Notes under the pieces: generated by a model
The model's input: the letters and a program-made list of their open reading frames with translations, nothing else
Told to the model about the DNA's origin: nothing
The model's database searches: none
Made by a program: the position numbers and the translations under genes
Part shown: piece by piece, positions 54,929 to 64,000 of the stretch
How positions within the stretch are numbered: the stretch's first letter is position 1
How the letters are laid out: every line of letters begins with the position of its first letter
Source: Stenotrophomonas sp. 57
Lineage (GTDB): Bacteria > Pseudomonadota > Gammaproteobacteria > Xanthomonadales > Xanthomonadaceae
NCBI RefSeq assembly: GCF_030291075.1
Contig: NZ_CP127407.1
Coordinates: forward strand, 2,912,001-2,976,000
Reading direction: 5' to 3'
Length of the DNA: 64,000 nt

Positions 54929-55849
54929 ATGACCTCCCCTATTCCCTGCGGCCGCTTCGCGCCTTCGCCGACCGGCCTGCTCCACCCCGGATCCCTGCTC
55001 GCCGCCTTCGGCAGCTGGCTGCTTGCACGCCATCACGGAGGCCTCTGGCGGCTGCGGGTCGAAGACGTCGACCCACCGCGCACCGTGCCCGGTGCCGCCG
55101 AGGCACAGCTGCAGGCGCTGGCGGCATTCGGCCTGGCCCACGATGGCCTGATCGTCTGGCAGAGCGCGCGCGGCGACGCCTACCAGGCCGCGCTGGACGT
55201 GCTGCTCGCCAGCGACCAGGCCTTTGTCTGCCACTGCAGCCGCAGCGACCTGGCCGCCAGCGGCGGCATCCACCATCGCTGCGTGGCCCGGCAGCCGCGA
55301 CCGGACCCGGCGGTCCGCTTCCGCGTGCTGCCCGGCAGCGTCGTGGCTTTCGACGATGGCCTGCGCGGTCCTCAGCAGCAGGATGTGCATGCCGAGGTCG
55401 GCGACTTCGTACTGCGCCGCGCCGATGGCTGCTGGGCCTACCAGCTGGCAGTCGTGGTCGATGACGCCGCGCAGGGCGTGACCGAAGTGGTGCGCGGTGC
55501 CGACCTGCTCGACTCCACGGCACGGCAGATCCTGCTGCAGCAGGCATTGGGGCTGGCAGTGCCGCGCTACTGGCACCTGCCGCTGCTGCTCGATGCCCCG
55601 GGCCACAAGCTGTCCAAGTCGCTGGCGGCGCTGCCAGTGGACAGTTCGCACCCGCTGCCCGTGCTGCGCCAGCTCTGGCAGCTGCTCGGCCAGGCACCTG
55701 AAGCGCTGGAACCTGCGCACGATCTGGATACGCTGCTGGCGGCCGCCCGCAATGCCTTCGACCCAGCGCGGCTGCCACGTACCGACATCCTGCTGCCAGC
55801 CGGCGCACTTTCCGCGCCGATGTTGCAGAATCCCCCTTCCCCCACCTGA
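54929..55849 (+). CDS. gluQ: Glutamyl-queuosine tRNA-Asp synthetase
   Basis: A 306-residue truncated GluRS paralogue that attaches glutamate to queuosine-34 of tRNA-Asp. [19 protein letters not shown] carries the HIGH-like motif as HPGS, and HKLSKS is the KMSKS-like loop. A CHCSRSDL zinc-type stretch is present. No anticodon domain, as expected. ATG at 54929; the open frame upstream lacks homology. Confidence 0.93.
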   Translation: MTSPIPCGRFAPSPTGLLHPGSLLAAFGSWLLARHHGGLWRLRVEDVDPPRTVPGAAEAQLQALAAFGLAHDGLIVWQSARGDAYQAALDVLLASDQAFVCHCSRSDLAASGGIHHRCVARQPRPDPAVRFRVLPGSVVAFDDGLRGPQQQDVHAEVGDFVLRRADGCWAYQLAVVVDDAAQGVTEVVRGADLLDSTARQILLQQALGLAVPRYWHLPLLLDAPGHKLSKSLAALPVDSSHPLPVLRQLWQLLGQAPEALEPAHDLDTLLAAARNAFDPARLPRTDILLPAGALSAPMLQNPPSPT

Positions 55850-55866
55850 TACCCGGACAGCACTCC

Positions 55867-56607
55867 ATGACATCTCGCGTCGCACTGGTCACCGGCGGAA
55901 CCGGCGGCATCGGTACCGCCATCTGCCAACGCCTGGCCGACCAGGGCCACCGGGTCGCCACCAATTACCGCGATGAGGCCAAGGCCCGCGCCTGGCAGCA
56001 GGCGATGGCCGAACGCGGTTACAGCGTGTCGATCTCCCCGGGCGATGTCTCCGATCCGGGCAGTGCCGAAGCACTGGTGCGTGCAGTCGAGGCCGAACTG
56101 GGCCCGGTCGAGATCCTGGTCAACAATGCCGGCATCACCCGCGACACCACCTTCCATCGCATGCGCGTGGACCAGTGGCACGATGTGATCAACACCAACC
56201 TCAATTCGGTGTTCAACGTCACCCGCCCGGTCATCGAAGGCATGCGCCGGCGGGGTTGGGGCCGGGTCATCCAGATCAGCTCGATCAACGGCCTGAAGGG
56301 CCAGTACGGGCAGGCCAACTACGCGGCCGCCAAGGCCGGCATGCACGGCTTCACCATCTCGCTGGCCCGCGAGAACGCCGGCTTCGGCATTACCGTCAAC
56401 ACCATTTCGCCCGGCTACGTGGCCACCGACATGGTGATGGCGGTGCCGGAAGACGTGCGCGCCAAGATCGTCGCCGACATTCCCACCGGGCGCCTCGGCA
56501 AGCCGGAGGAAATCGCTTACGGGGTGTCGTTCCTGGTGGCGGAGGAAGCCTCGTGGATCACCGGCAGCAACCTGGACATCAATGGCGGCCATCATATGGG
56601 TTGGTAA
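55867..56607 (+). CDS. phaB: Acetoacetyl-CoA reductase-like SDR (PhaB)
   Basis: A 246-residue short-chain dehydrogenase. NADPH loop TGGTGGIGTAI, then NNAGITRD, the catalytic Ser in QISSINGLKGQYGQANYAAA with Tyr and Lys after it, and GYVATDMV. These match acetoacetyl-CoA reductases of polyhydroxybutyrate synthesis. It is 17 bases after gluQ and is followed by phaR. No thiolase or PHA synthase is in this window. Confidence 0.88.
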   Translation: MTSRVALVTGGTGGIGTAICQRLADQGHRVATNYRDEAKARAWQQAMAERGYSVSISPGDVSDPGSAEALVRAVEAELGPVEILVNNAGITRDTTFHRMRVDQWHDVINTNLNSVFNVTRPVIEGMRRRGWGRVIQISSINGLKGQYGQANYAAAKAGMHGFTISLARENAGFGITVNTISPGYVATDMVMAVPEDVRAKIVADIPTGRLGKPEEIAYGVSFLVAEEASWITGSNLDINGGHHMGW

Positions 56608-56658
56608 GCCGCGCTGGCGGCCTTAGCGGCGCACGCTCGCCGACCCTGCCGATGGTCA

Positions 56659-56768
56659 TGCTGCGCAGCACGCAAACCCTTGCTGCGCAACATGATCCCC
56701 CGTGAAAGCCAAGCCTGGCGGGGGCTGAGGCGGTTGCAACGGCTGCTGCACTGCGCCATGCTGCGCAT
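56659..56768. promoter_or_regulatory. TGC-rich repeats upstream of phaR
   Basis: TGCTGCGCAGCA (56659), TGCTGCGCAACA (56681) and TGCTGCGCAT (56759), with GGTTGCAACGG between. PhaR proteins recognise TGC-rich sites and repress their own gene in other bacteria, so this may be the operator. Inference from pattern only. Confidence 0.4.
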
Positions 56769-56792
56769 CTACTGTGACGAGTGACCGCTTCA

Positions 56793-57326
56793 ATGGCTGC
56801 GACCCGCATCATCAAGAAGTATCCGAACCGCCGTCTCTACGACACCGAGATCTCCAGCTACATCACCATCGAGGACGTGCGCCAGCTGATCCTGGACGGT
56901 GAAGACTTCGAAGTCCGCGACGCCAAGAGCGGCGACGACCTCACCCGTTCGGTCCTGCTGCAGATCATCGCCGACCAGGAACAGGACGGCGAACCGATGC
57001 TGTCCACCCAGCTGCTGAGCCAGCTGATCCGCTTCTACGGCGATTCGCTGCAGGGCTTCATGGGCAACTACCTGGAGCGCAGCATGCAGGTCTTCCTCGA
57101 CCAGCAGCAGCAGTTCCGCCAGCAGATGGGCAACCTGCTGGGCCAGACCCCATGGGCGATGATGAACCAGTTGACCGAGCGCAACCTGGAACTGTGGCAG
57201 GAATTCCAGCGCAACATGGGCACCGGTTTCGGCGGCTCGCGCCCGGGTGGCACGGGTACCGGCACCGGCAACAAGCCCAACGAACCCGGTACGGGCACCG
57301 GCACCGGCGGCAAGACCCGTCGCTGA
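56793..57326 (+). CDS. phaR: Polyhydroxyalkanoate synthesis repressor PhaR
   Basis: A 177-residue regulator. RIIKKYPNRRLYDTEISSYI is the conserved PHA-binding and DNA-binding N-terminal domain, followed by the PHB accumulation region with QFRQQMGNLLGQTP and a Gly/Thr-rich tail (TGTGTGN and similar). The ATG at 56793 is chosen; GTG 56781 in frame is possible. A terminator follows 24 bases after the stop. Confidence 0.92.
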   Translation: MAATRIIKKYPNRRLYDTEISSYITIEDVRQLILDGEDFEVRDAKSGDDLTRSVLLQIIADQEQDGEPMLSTQLLSQLIRFYGDSLQGFMGNYLERSMQVFLDQQQQFRQQMGNLLGQTPWAMMNQLTERNLELWQEFQRNMGTGFGGSRPGGTGTGTGNKPNEPGTGTGTGGKTRR

Positions 57327-57349
57327 GCCGCCACCCCGGCGGATACGAG

Positions 57350-57380
57350 AACGGCGCGCCCCTGGGCGCGCCGTTTTGTT
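57350..57380 (+). terminator. Terminator of phaR
   Basis: AACGGCGCGCC, CCTGG, GCGCGCCGTT and a T-rich tail form a strong intrinsic terminator. Confidence 0.88.
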
Positions 57381-57412
57381 TTGCATGCCGGAATCGTGGT
57401 CACCCGGCGTCC

Positions 57413-57441
57413 GGTGGAGTCGACTGCCAGTCGACTCCACC
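57413..57441. repeat. GTCGAC palindrome element
   Basis: GGTGGAGTCGACTG, CC, AGTCGACTCCACC: near-perfect inverted repeat. Its stem matches the GTAGAGTCGACTG element at 61297, so it is probably a relative of the GTAG family that has lost the GTAG. Confidence 0.6.
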
Positions 57442-57445
57442 ATCT

Positions 57446-58396
57446 TCAACGCTTCGCCTTGCACCCCGTGCACACGCGTTCAACCTTGTAGCCTTTGGCC
57501 TTCAGCTTCTCGACCACGCCATCGTTGCCAAGCAGGTGCAGCGTACCGACCACCACCAGCGTGCCACCCTGCCCGGCCTGCAGGTACGGCAGCAGCTTCG
57601 GCACCCAGGCATCGTTGCGGCCGGTGTTGATGCGCTGGTACAGCTGCGGGTACTGCTGGCGCATTTCCGCGGCCATCTTCGTCCACAACAGACGCTCATC
57701 GCCGCGCCGCCAGGCATCGTGCAGCTGGCGCGCCTGCTCATCGCCCTTGCCCGCCTGATCCAGCGCCTCGGACAGCATCTGCCGCTGCTCCTGCGGGGTC
57801 ATGCCGTCGAGCATGCCGATCTGGGTGTCGATGTCTTCCAGCCCCGCAGTCTTGCGGCCGGTCTTCTGTGCGCGCTCCATGAAGTGACGGTCCAGGCCCA
57901 GTGCCGGGTCCAGGCCCATCTTCTGCATCTGCCCGACCGAAATGCTCAGGCCGACGAACCAGGGCTTCATGCCCTGCATCTGCGCCAACGGCAGCTTGTT
58001 CTCGGATGCAAACGCCTGCAGCTTCTGCCAGGTAGCGGCATCGAGATCACGCTTGAGCTCGCTGCCATCGGTGCGGACCGCTGTCTGCACCATGCGGCTG
58101 GCCAGCTGCGGCGATTGCATGTCTTCCGGTGACAGTTCGAACACGACCCGCTGCGAGGCCGCGAAGGCCTGTTCGACGTCGGGCGACAGCGGGTAGTCCT
58201 GCGGCTTCAGCAGGTGGAATGACCCCAGCAGGTACAGGCGCGCGTCACCCGGGCCGGTCACCTTCCACAGCAGCGGCACTGGCGGCTTTGCTGCTGCGCC
58301 AGAGGTGTCGGCTTGCACGGTACGAGCGGCAACCAGTGGTGCCAGCGCAAAGGCCACCAACAGAACGGCGGCACGCAACAGGGTTCTGATCGTCAT
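57446..58396 (-). CDS. TraB/GumN family protein
   Basis: A 316-residue exported protein: signal peptide (RAAVLLVAFALAPLVAARTV), then YLLGSFHLLKPQDYPL near the start and VVVGTLHLLGNDGVVEKLK near the end, the two GxxH motifs that define the TraB/GumN (TIKI) fold, possibly a metalloprotease. A CTGCK pair ends the protein. Not linked to a gum cluster here. It follows the DUF1684 gene with a 1-base gap. Confidence 0.88.
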   Translation of the reverse strand: MTIRTLLRAAVLLVAFALAPLVAARTVQADTSGAAAKPPVPLLWKVTGPGDARLYLLGSFHLLKPQDYPLSPDVEQAFAASQRVVFELSPEDMQSPQLASRMVQTAVRTDGSELKRDLDAATWQKLQAFASENKLPLAQMQGMKPWFVGLSISVGQMQKMGLDPALGLDRHFMERAQKTGRKTAGLEDIDTQIGMLDGMTPQEQRQMLSEALDQAGKGDEQARQLHDAWRRGDERLLWTKMAAEMRQQYPQLYQRINTGRNDAWVPKLLPYLQAGQGGTLVVVGTLHLLGNDGVVEKLKAKGYKVERVCTGCKAKR

Positions 58397-58397
58397 A

Positions 58398-59327
58398 TCA
58401 GCCTTCTCCTTCAGGCAGGTGGTAGGCCTTCTCGCCCGCTTCCACGCGTAGATCCAACCGGTTTTCCGGCGGCGCCAGCGGGCACGTGGCATAGGCGGTG
58501 AATGCACACGGCGGGTTGTAGGCATGGTTGAAATCGATGCGTACCGTGCCGTCGGCAGCAGGCGCATCGGTATCCAGGTAGCGACCGGCCGGATAACTGC
58601 CACGGCCGCTGGTGCGGTCGGCAAAGATCAGGAACAGCGGCTGCCCGGTGGCTCCGATCGCTTCCAACCGCCATGTGCGGCCGTCGCGTTCGAATTCGAC
58701 CGCGCCCGCATTGGGCATTTCGGTGGTCAGGCCGGTGATGTCGACAATGGGCAGGGTCTTGCCCACCGAATGCGGGATGAAGCGCGCCTGCACCTGCCAG
58801 TCCGGGCCACCCGGCCAGTACTCCAGCCCGGCGAAATCACGGCGCGCCGGCGCATCGGCATGCTTGACCCGCAGCGCATCACGCGGCCCGCGCCGGATGA
58901 TGCTTAGCTGGCCCTTGCCACCGTCGAAGGCCAGCAGCGTCGGCTGCGGATCCTTGTCGGTGTCGACGCGGATGCGGCCGTGCACCGGCTGGCCATCATG
59001 GCTGACATCGACGCCGGCTTCGGGGGTGAACCACCATTGGCTGCCCTCGCGGCGCAGCAGGCCCAGCTTGTCCGGGCCGACCGCCAGGCGGATGCCATTG
59101 GTGGCGCCGCTGCCGACGAAATGCGATTTGTTCTGCAGCCAGTGCAGGCCAACCAGGGCCGTCCAACCATCAGGCCGGGTCAGGTCCTGGTAGCGCGCCA
59201 CGCGCCATTGCTGCTGCGTGGCCGCGTAGGCCGGATCTTCAGTGACCTTCGGCACCGGCGCTGTCGCCGGGCTGCAGGCAACCAACACCAAAGCGGCCAG
59301 CAGGCCGCCCATTCCCCGATAACGCAT
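58398..59327 (-). CDS. DUF1684 lipoprotein
   Basis: A 309-residue protein with a lipoprotein signal (ALVLVACSP, lipobox LVAC). The DUF1684 core includes GWTALVGLHWLQNK, a region rich in Gly/Asp, and a C-terminal RIDFNHAYNPPCAFTAYATC then PLAPPENRL motif. Function unknown. It sits 11 bases after mutL. Confidence 0.85.
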   Translation of the reverse strand: MRYRGMGGLLAALVLVACSPATAPVPKVTEDPAYAATQQQWRVARYQDLTRPDGWTALVGLHWLQNKSHFVGSGATNGIRLAVGPDKLGLLRREGSQWWFTPEAGVDVSHDGQPVHGRIRVDTDKDPQPTLLAFDGGKGQLSIIRRGPRDALRVKHADAPARRDFAGLEYWPGGPDWQVQARFIPHSVGKTLPIVDITGLTTEMPNAGAVEFERDGRTWRLEAIGATGQPLFLIFADRTSGRGSYPAGRYLDTDAPAADGTVRIDFNHAYNPPCAFTAYATCPLAPPENRLDLRVEAGEKAYHLPEGEG

Positions 59328-59338
59328 CGATGCTCCCC

Positions 59339-61243
59339 TCAACGTCCGCGCAGGAACCAGCGGTCGATCTCCGCCAGCGAAAAACGGGCCCAGGTCGGTC
59401 GGCCGTGGTTGCACTGCCCGGACCGCTCGGTGATTTCCATGTCGCGCAGCAGCGCGTTCATCTCCGGCACGGTCAGGCGCCGATTGGCGCGCACCGCACC
59501 ATGGCAGGCCATGGTCGACAGCAGTTCGTCGCGCGCACTGGCCACGCGGCGGCTCTGGCCGTGCTCGCGCAGGTCGGTCAGCACATCGCGCAGCAGTCCT
59601 TCCGGCTCGGCATGCGCCAACAGCGCTGGAATGCTGCGCACATGCAGGGATCCGGGGCCAGCGCGGGTCACTTCGAAGCCGAGCGCCGCCAGCGTTTCGG
59701 CCTCGCTTTCGGCAGTGTCGGCCTCACGCTCGCCCACCGCCAGCGTGATCGGCACCAGCAACGGCTGCGACTGCAGGCCGATACCGTCGTGCGCGTTCTT
59801 CAGGCGCTCGTAACCGATGCGCTCGTGCGCGGCATGCATGTCGACCACGATCAGGCCTTCTGCGTTCTCGGCCAGGATGTAGATGCCATGCAGCTGCGCG
59901 ATCGCATAGCCCAGCGGCGGCACACCGGCATCGGCACGGGTGACCGGCAGGCCATTCTCGGTGGGCATCGACGGCAGCGCCGCCCCGCGCTCGGCACCGG
60001 CCGGCGTGGCATACAGCGCGGCGTAGGCCGCCGGAGCATCGGCCACCTGCAGACCAAGGGGCTGCTGCGGGCGCCATCCGGAGAAACCGCCACCACCGCC
60101 GCCCGACCCGGCTCCGGGCGCAGGCCCACGCACCAGCCCGAAACCCGACGCGCCTACGCTCGATGCCATCGCCGCAGCAGCCGCGTCCCCTGCAGGCACC
60201 GGACCGGCCCCGATCTCCTGCGCCGACATGCCGGCACGGGTGTCGGCCAGCGCATCCTTCAGCGTGCGGTAGACGAAGTCATGCACCAGCCGCGAATCGC
60301 GGAAGCGCACCTCATGCTTGGCCGGATGTACGTTGACGTCGACGCGGGTCGGGTCCAGTTCGAGGAACAGCACATAGGCCGGCTGGCGGCCGTGGTACAG
60401 CACATCGCCGTAGGCCATTTTCACCGCGTGGGCGACACTGCGATCGCGCACCGAACGGCCGTTGACGTAGAGGTACTGCTGGTCGGCACTGGCCCGCGAG
60501 TAATGCGGCTGCGCGATCCATCCGTGCAGGCGCAGGCCGGCGCCACTGTGATCCACGCGCACGGCCTGGCTGGCGAAATCCTCGCCCAGCGTTTCGGCCA
60601 ACCGCGCATCGGAATACAGGTCGCCCGGCTTGTAGCGGCGCGAGGCCTTGCCGTTGTGCGACACGCGCAGCTCCACATCCGGTCGCGCCAGCGCCAGCGA
60701 CCGCAGCCACTCTTCGATATGGCCCAGCTCGGTGCGTTCGGCACGCAGGAACTTGCGTCGCGCCGGTACGTTGTAGAACAGCTCGCGCACTTCCACCGTG
60801 GTGCCCGGTGCATGCGCGCGCGGTGTCACTTCGCCGATCTTGCCGCCTTCGATCTGCAGCGCCGATCCGTGTTCGTCATGCGCGCGACGCGAGGACAGGG
60901 TGAAACGGCTGACCGAGGCGATCGAGGGCAGTGCTTCACCACGGAAACCGAGCGTGGCCACCGATTCGAGGTCGTCGAGGTCGGCAATCTTGCTGGTGGC
61001 ATGGCGCGATACCGCCAGTGGCAGCTGTTCCGGCGCGATGCCACTGCCGTTGTCGCGGATGCGGATCAGGCGGACACCACCCTCTTCAAGATCGATATCA
61101 ACACGGCTGGCACCGGCATCGATCGCGTTCTCGACCAGCTCCTTGACCACCGACGCTGGACGTTCGACCACTTCGCCGGCGGCGATCTGGTTGATCAGGA
61201 TTTCCGGCAACGGCCGGATCGGACGCGGGCCGGGCGCGCTCAT
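59339..61243 (-). CDS. mutL: DNA mismatch repair protein MutL
   Basis: A 634-residue mismatch repair ATPase. GHKL motifs: [37 protein letters not shown] Gly/Ala-rich linker spans about residues 355-440. The C-terminal domain has [14 protein letters not shown] (the endonuclease motif DQHA(X)2E(X)4E with Met for Gln), [15 protein letters not shown] and CNHGRPT. These suggest an intact nicking activity, as expected if no MutH is present. Confidence 0.95.
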   Translation of the reverse strand: MSAPGPRPIRPLPEILINQIAAGEVVERPASVVKELVENAIDAGASRVDIDLEEGGVRLIRIRDNGSGIAPEQLPLAVSRHATSKIADLDDLESVATLGFRGEALPSIASVSRFTLSSRRAHDEHGSALQIEGGKIGEVTPRAHAPGTTVEVRELFYNVPARRKFLRAERTELGHIEEWLRSLALARPDVELRVSHNGKASRRYKPGDLYSDARLAETLGEDFASQAVRVDHSGAGLRLHGWIAQPHYSRASADQQYLYVNGRSVRDRSVAHAVKMAYGDVLYHGRQPAYVLFLELDPTRVDVNVHPAKHEVRFRDSRLVHDFVYRTLKDALADTRAGMSAQEIGAGPVPAGDAAAAAMASSVGASGFGLVRGPAPGAGSGGGGGGFSGWRPQQPLGLQVADAPAAYAALYATPAGAERGAALPSMPTENGLPVTRADAGVPPLGYAIAQLHGIYILAENAEGLIVVDMHAAHERIGYERLKNAHDGIGLQSQPLLVPITLAVGEREADTAESEAETLAALGFEVTRAGPGSLHVRSIPALLAHAEPEGLLRDVLTDLREHGQSRRVASARDELLSTMACHGAVRANRRLTVPEMNALLRDMEITERSGQCNHGRPTWARFSLAEIDRWFLRGR

Positions 61244-61296
61244 GGTAGAGGATGGGCAGCAGACTTCATGGGTCGATGATAGCGGAGCCGCCCGTT

Positions 61297-61318
61297 GTAG
61301 AGTCGACTGTCAGTCGAC
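61297..61318. repeat. GTAG palindromic element (GTCGAC subtype)
   Basis: GTAGAGTCGACTG-TCAGTCGAC between mutL and the amidase gene; a fourth sequence variant of the GTAG elements. Confidence 0.65.
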
Positions 61319-61364
61319 AGCTCCCCGCCGGGCGCAGAAAACCCCGCGCTCTACAGGAAGCGGG

Positions 61365-62927
61365 TTACTTGCTACCGCCCGCCATGGTCCCGGCGGCGTC
61401 GATTTCGGCCTGGGCGCGGGCCGCGTACAGCGTGCCCGGCGGTGGCTGCCGGCTGAAGAAGGTGTGCACGCCATCGAGCACGGCACCGGCGATCTTGCGC
61501 TGGTAGGCCGGATCGATCAGGCGGCGCTCTTCGTCCGGATTGGAGATGAACGCGGTTTCCACCAGCATCGCCGGCATGTCCGAGGTGCGCAGCACGGCGA
61601 AGTTGGCGCGTTCGATGTTCGGCTTGTGGTTGTTGCCGATCCGCTTCAGGCCGCCCAGCACGTGGCCGGCGGCATCTTCGGACGCCTTCATGTAACCGCT
61701 CTGGGCCAGGTCCAGCAGCACGTTGGCGAGCGTGCCCTCGGTCTGCTGCAGGCGTACGCCCCCCACCAGATCCGCCGCGTTTTCCTTGTCCGCCAGCCAA
61801 CGGGCACGCTGCGAAGAAGCCCCCTTGGTCGACAGCACATAGACCGACGAGCCGGTGGCCGAACGGTTTTCGGCCGCATCGGCGTGGATCGAAATGAAGA
61901 TGTCGGCCTTGTTCGCACGTGCCTTCTGCGCACGCATCGGCAGCGGGATGAACACGTCGCTGTCGCGGGTCAGATAGGCCTTCAGGCCCGGCGTGGCATT
62001 GACCTGACGGGCAAGCTCACGCGCCACCGCCAGGGTGACATCCTTTTCGCGCTTGCCGGTCGGACCGATCGCGCCGGGATCCTGACCACCGTGGCCGGGA
62101 TCGATGGCAACCACCAGATGACGCATGCCGGCCTGCATGCGGATGCGCGAGGCATCGCTGGGCATGGCCGGGCGCGGCGGTTCCACCGGCGTCGGTGCCG
62201 GTGCCGGCACGGTCGCCGGTGGCGTGGTCACCACGGCAGCGGTGCGCTGGCCGGCGAGGATCGCGGCCGGCGAGGAAGATGGTGAGCTGCTGGCCACGGT
62301 ACCGGCCGCCGCAACCTGGGCCGGCGCGGTGGACGGCGCCGGCGTCGGCGTGGCGGGTGCGGCGGCAGTGGCACTGGCCTGCTGCCGCACCTGCGCGGTC
62401 AGCAGCGCGGTCGCGCGCGCGGCATCGGAACGCGACTGAGCGCTTTCTGCCGGCGTCGGTGCCGGCGTGTTGGCCGCTGCCTGCGGCTGCACCGCGGGTG
62501 TCGCTGCCGGACGGCTGGCAGCCACGGCCGGGCCATCGCCCGGCCATTCGATCACCAGCTTGGATTCATTGCCCTCGCGCTGCATCTGCGGGCGGAACGG
62601 CGCCACCGATTCCGCGAGGTCGAAAACGACTCGAAAGGTGCCCGGCACCGGTTGGCCGGTACGCACCGCCGTGACCACGCCCTGCGCGGCCGGCATCTTC
62701 AGGTTGCGTATGGCGCTGGAGTCGGGGAAATCGACCACCAGGCGGTTCGGTCCGGCCAGCGACAGGGTCTTGTAGCCGCCACTGCCGACCAGCGAGATCT
62801 CGGCACGGGTGCCGGTGGCGCCCGTATTCAGCAGCACCTGGCGGACCTCACCGGCACACGCACTGGCGCTCGCCAGACTCAGTCCGACGGCGGCACAGAT
62901 GGCGATGAGACGGTTCCCCGGGCGCAT
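61365..62927 (-). CDS. amiC: N-acetylmuramoyl-L-alanine amidase with AMIN domain (AmiC type)
   Basis: A 520-residue periplasmic cell-separation enzyme. Signal peptide, AMIN domain (residues about 28-130, septal targeting), a long Ala/Pro/Thr-rich linker to about 270, then Amidase_3: VAIDPGHGGQDPGAIG, FISIHADAAE and MLVETAFISNPDEE with zinc ligands and catalytic Glu. The linker is unusually long. It follows tsaE, the usual tsaE-amidase-mutL order. Confidence 0.93.
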   Translation of the reverse strand: MRPGNRLIAICAAVGLSLASASACAGEVRQVLLNTGATGTRAEISLVGSGGYKTLSLAGPNRLVVDFPDSSAIRNLKMPAAQGVVTAVRTGQPVPGTFRVVFDLAESVAPFRPQMQREGNESKLVIEWPGDGPAVAASRPAATPAVQPQAAANTPAPTPAESAQSRSDAARATALLTAQVRQQASATAAAPATPTPAPSTAPAQVAAAGTVASSSPSSSPAAILAGQRTAAVVTTPPATVPAPAPTPVEPPRPAMPSDASRIRMQAGMRHLVVAIDPGHGGQDPGAIGPTGKREKDVTLAVARELARQVNATPGLKAYLTRDSDVFIPLPMRAQKARANKADIFISIHADAAENRSATGSSVYVLSTKGASSQRARWLADKENAADLVGGVRLQQTEGTLANVLLDLAQSGYMKASEDAAGHVLGGLKRIGNNHKPNIERANFAVLRTSDMPAMLVETAFISNPDEERRLIDPAYQRKIAGAVLDGVHTFFSRQPPPGTLYAARAQAEIDAAGTMAGGSK

Positions 62928-63009
62928 GGCTCAGGATTCAATCACCGCGCTGAACGGAATGCAACACCTTTTTCCTTAATAATCCGTAACCTGCCGGTGT
63001 TTGTTCTCG

Positions 63010-63492
63010 TCAGCCGACAGAAATGGCCTGCAAGTCGCCCCCTTGGGGGAGCTGTTTCAACCATTCATGTCCGACGTCGCTGGCTGCAGTGAGACGCACG
63101 CGACGCCCCTGCCCTTCGATGTCCAGCGCCACCACCAGGTCGGTCGGCGGCAACGCGCCAGCGCCCCGCTCGGGCCATTCGACCAGCCACAGTACCGCAC
63201 TGCCCTCGTCCAGGCCGAGGAAGTCCAGTTCGCCCGCCTGGCCGATGCGGTACAGGTCCAGGTGCCAGGCCTCGCCACCGCTGGCCAGCGGATAGCGCTC
63301 GACCAGCGTATAGGTCGGGCTGCGGATGGCACCCTGCACGCCCAGCGCGCGCAGCAGTGCACGGGCCGTGGTGGACTTGCCGGCACCGAGGTCGCCGCGC
63401 AGTTCGATCAGCGCCTGCGGCGGTCGGGTCGCCGCCAACCACTGCCCGAGCAGTTCGGTTGCGTCGCTGTCGGCAAGGAAGAAATCAGTCAT
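63010..63492 (-). CDS. tsaE: tRNA t6A biosynthesis ATPase TsaE
   Basis: A 160-residue P-loop ATPase of the TsaBDE complex that makes t6A at tRNA position 37. Walker A is LRGDLGAGKSTTARALL; SPTYTLVERYPL and HLDLYRIGQAGELDFLGLDE follow as in the family. Its start overlaps the nnr stop by 4 bases. Confidence 0.94.
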   Translation of the reverse strand: MTDFFLADSDATELLGQWLAATRPPQALIELRGDLGAGKSTTARALLRALGVQGAIRSPTYTLVERYPLASGGEAWHLDLYRIGQAGELDFLGLDEGSAVLWLVEWPERGAGALPPTDLVVALDIEGQGRRVRLTAASDVGHEWLKQLPQGGDLQAISVG

Positions 63493-64000
63493 GAAGAGTG
63501 TTCCGGGTTGGCCAGTCGCCGCAGCGGCACCAGCAGATCAGTGGGAAGCAGGCCGCGTGCGCCGTCGGCGGCCGCAGCGTCGCCAGCGAGCGCATGCAGC
63601 AATGCACCAGCGGCGGCAGCGTCGAAGGCAGCCAGCCCTTGCGCGCGCAGGCTGGCAATGATGCCGGTGAGCAGGTCGCCCATGCCCCCCACGGCCATGC
63701 CGGCATTGCCTGCAGCGATCAGCCGTGGCGCCTGCCCGGGCGCCGTCACGATGCTGCCTGCGCCCTTCAGCACCACCACGGCGTGGAAGCGTTCGGCCAA
63801 CGCCTGCGCACAGCGGTAGCGATCGGCCTGGATGTCAGCGGTACTGCAGCCGAGCAGGCGCGCCGCCTCACCCGGATGTGGCGTCAGGATGGCGCCCGGT
63901 AGCGCGCGCGGATCCTGCGCCAGCAGGTTCAGTGCATCGGCATCAACCACCAGCGGTTTGTCGCTGGCCAGCACCCGCGCAAACAATACGTGCGCCCATT
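63489..64000 (-). CDS. nnr: NAD(P)H-hydrate repair enzyme, dehydratase domain (partial, N-terminus outside window)
   Basis: The last 170 or so codons of the ADP-dependent NAD(P)HX dehydratase (NnrD) domain: LVVDADALNLLAQDP, ILTPHPGEAARLLG, VVLKGAGSIVTAPG and the catalytic GNAGMAVGGMGDLLTGIIAS. The reading frame stays open to the right edge, so this is the C-terminal part of a probably bifunctional epimerase/dehydratase. It overlaps tsaE by 4 bases. Confidence 0.93.
   Translation of the reverse strand, partial: WAHVLFARVLASDKPLVVDADALNLLAQDPRALPGAILTPHPGEAARLLGCSTADIQADRYRCAQALAERFHAVVVLKGAGSIVTAPGQAPRLIAAGNAGMAVGGMGDLLTGIIASLRAQGLAAFDAAAAGALLHALAGDAAAADGARGLLPTDLLVPLRRLANPEHSS

Overview
The window is a 64 kb piece of a GC-rich gammaproteobacterial chromosome, most probably Stenotrophomonas (Xanthomonadaceae). 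Four things point there: the Xanthomonad-type arginine pathway (N-acetylornithine carbamoyltransferase, N-acetylcitrulline deacetylase, fused N-acetylglutamate kinase/synthase); many palindromes beginning GTAG that look like the SMAG REP-like elements described in S. maltophilia; CRP/Clp-like and FNR-like boxes; and the gene content. Nothing looks like a prophage, island, transposase or CRISPR array. This is core chromosome, and the interest lies in regulation, repeats and variant proteins.

Layout. 1-732: partial PLP aminotransferase. 929-7690: complete cytochrome c maturation operon ccmABCDEFGHI, tightly overlapped. 7830-9287: MetX-type acyltransferase and a DUF1294 membrane protein. 9388-15958: divergent cydDC / cydABX (cytochrome bd oxidase and its ABC exporter) with a perfect FNR box. 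16014-16307: two identical tRNA-Pro(CGG) genes, each with its own promoter and terminator. 16528-17733: CynX-type MFS transporter. 18076-23716: pgaABCD (poly-N-acetylglucosamine) with a perfect Clp/CRP box upstream. 23796-34218 (minus strand): argF', argG, argE', argB (kinase/synthase), GNAT, argC, argH, yciI-like, proB, proA. Upstream of argF' is what looks like a full transcription attenuator with an Arg-rich leader peptide. 34538-35122: envelope protein. 35290-38417: cysS, sufE, MFS transporter.

38418-39041 and 53337-53968 are gene-free and carry copies of a long intergenic repeat. 39042-40271 encodes a DksA-type protein with a histone-H1-like tail. 40543-42993: yidD, dihydroorotase, M23 peptidase. 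43126-46619 (minus): squalene-synthase-like protein, gph, ubiG, mtaD. 46799-48502: efp and its modification enzyme epmB, divergent. 48516-51571: GGDEF/EAL protein and a PhnD-like binding protein. 51618-53336: trmJ and suhB, divergent. 53969-55849: htpX and gluQ, divergent. 55867-57326: phaB-like reductase and phaR. 57446-63492 (minus): GumN/TraB protein, DUF1684 lipoprotein, mutL, amiC-type amidase, tsaE, with a partial nnr at the right edge.

The strongest candidate for something undescribed is the argF' attenuator (34326-34482). Next come the tailed DksA lacking zinc cysteines, the Clp box at pgaA, and the paired long inverted repeats at 53.4-53.9 kb. All names rest on reading motifs and family resemblance; no database search was run.
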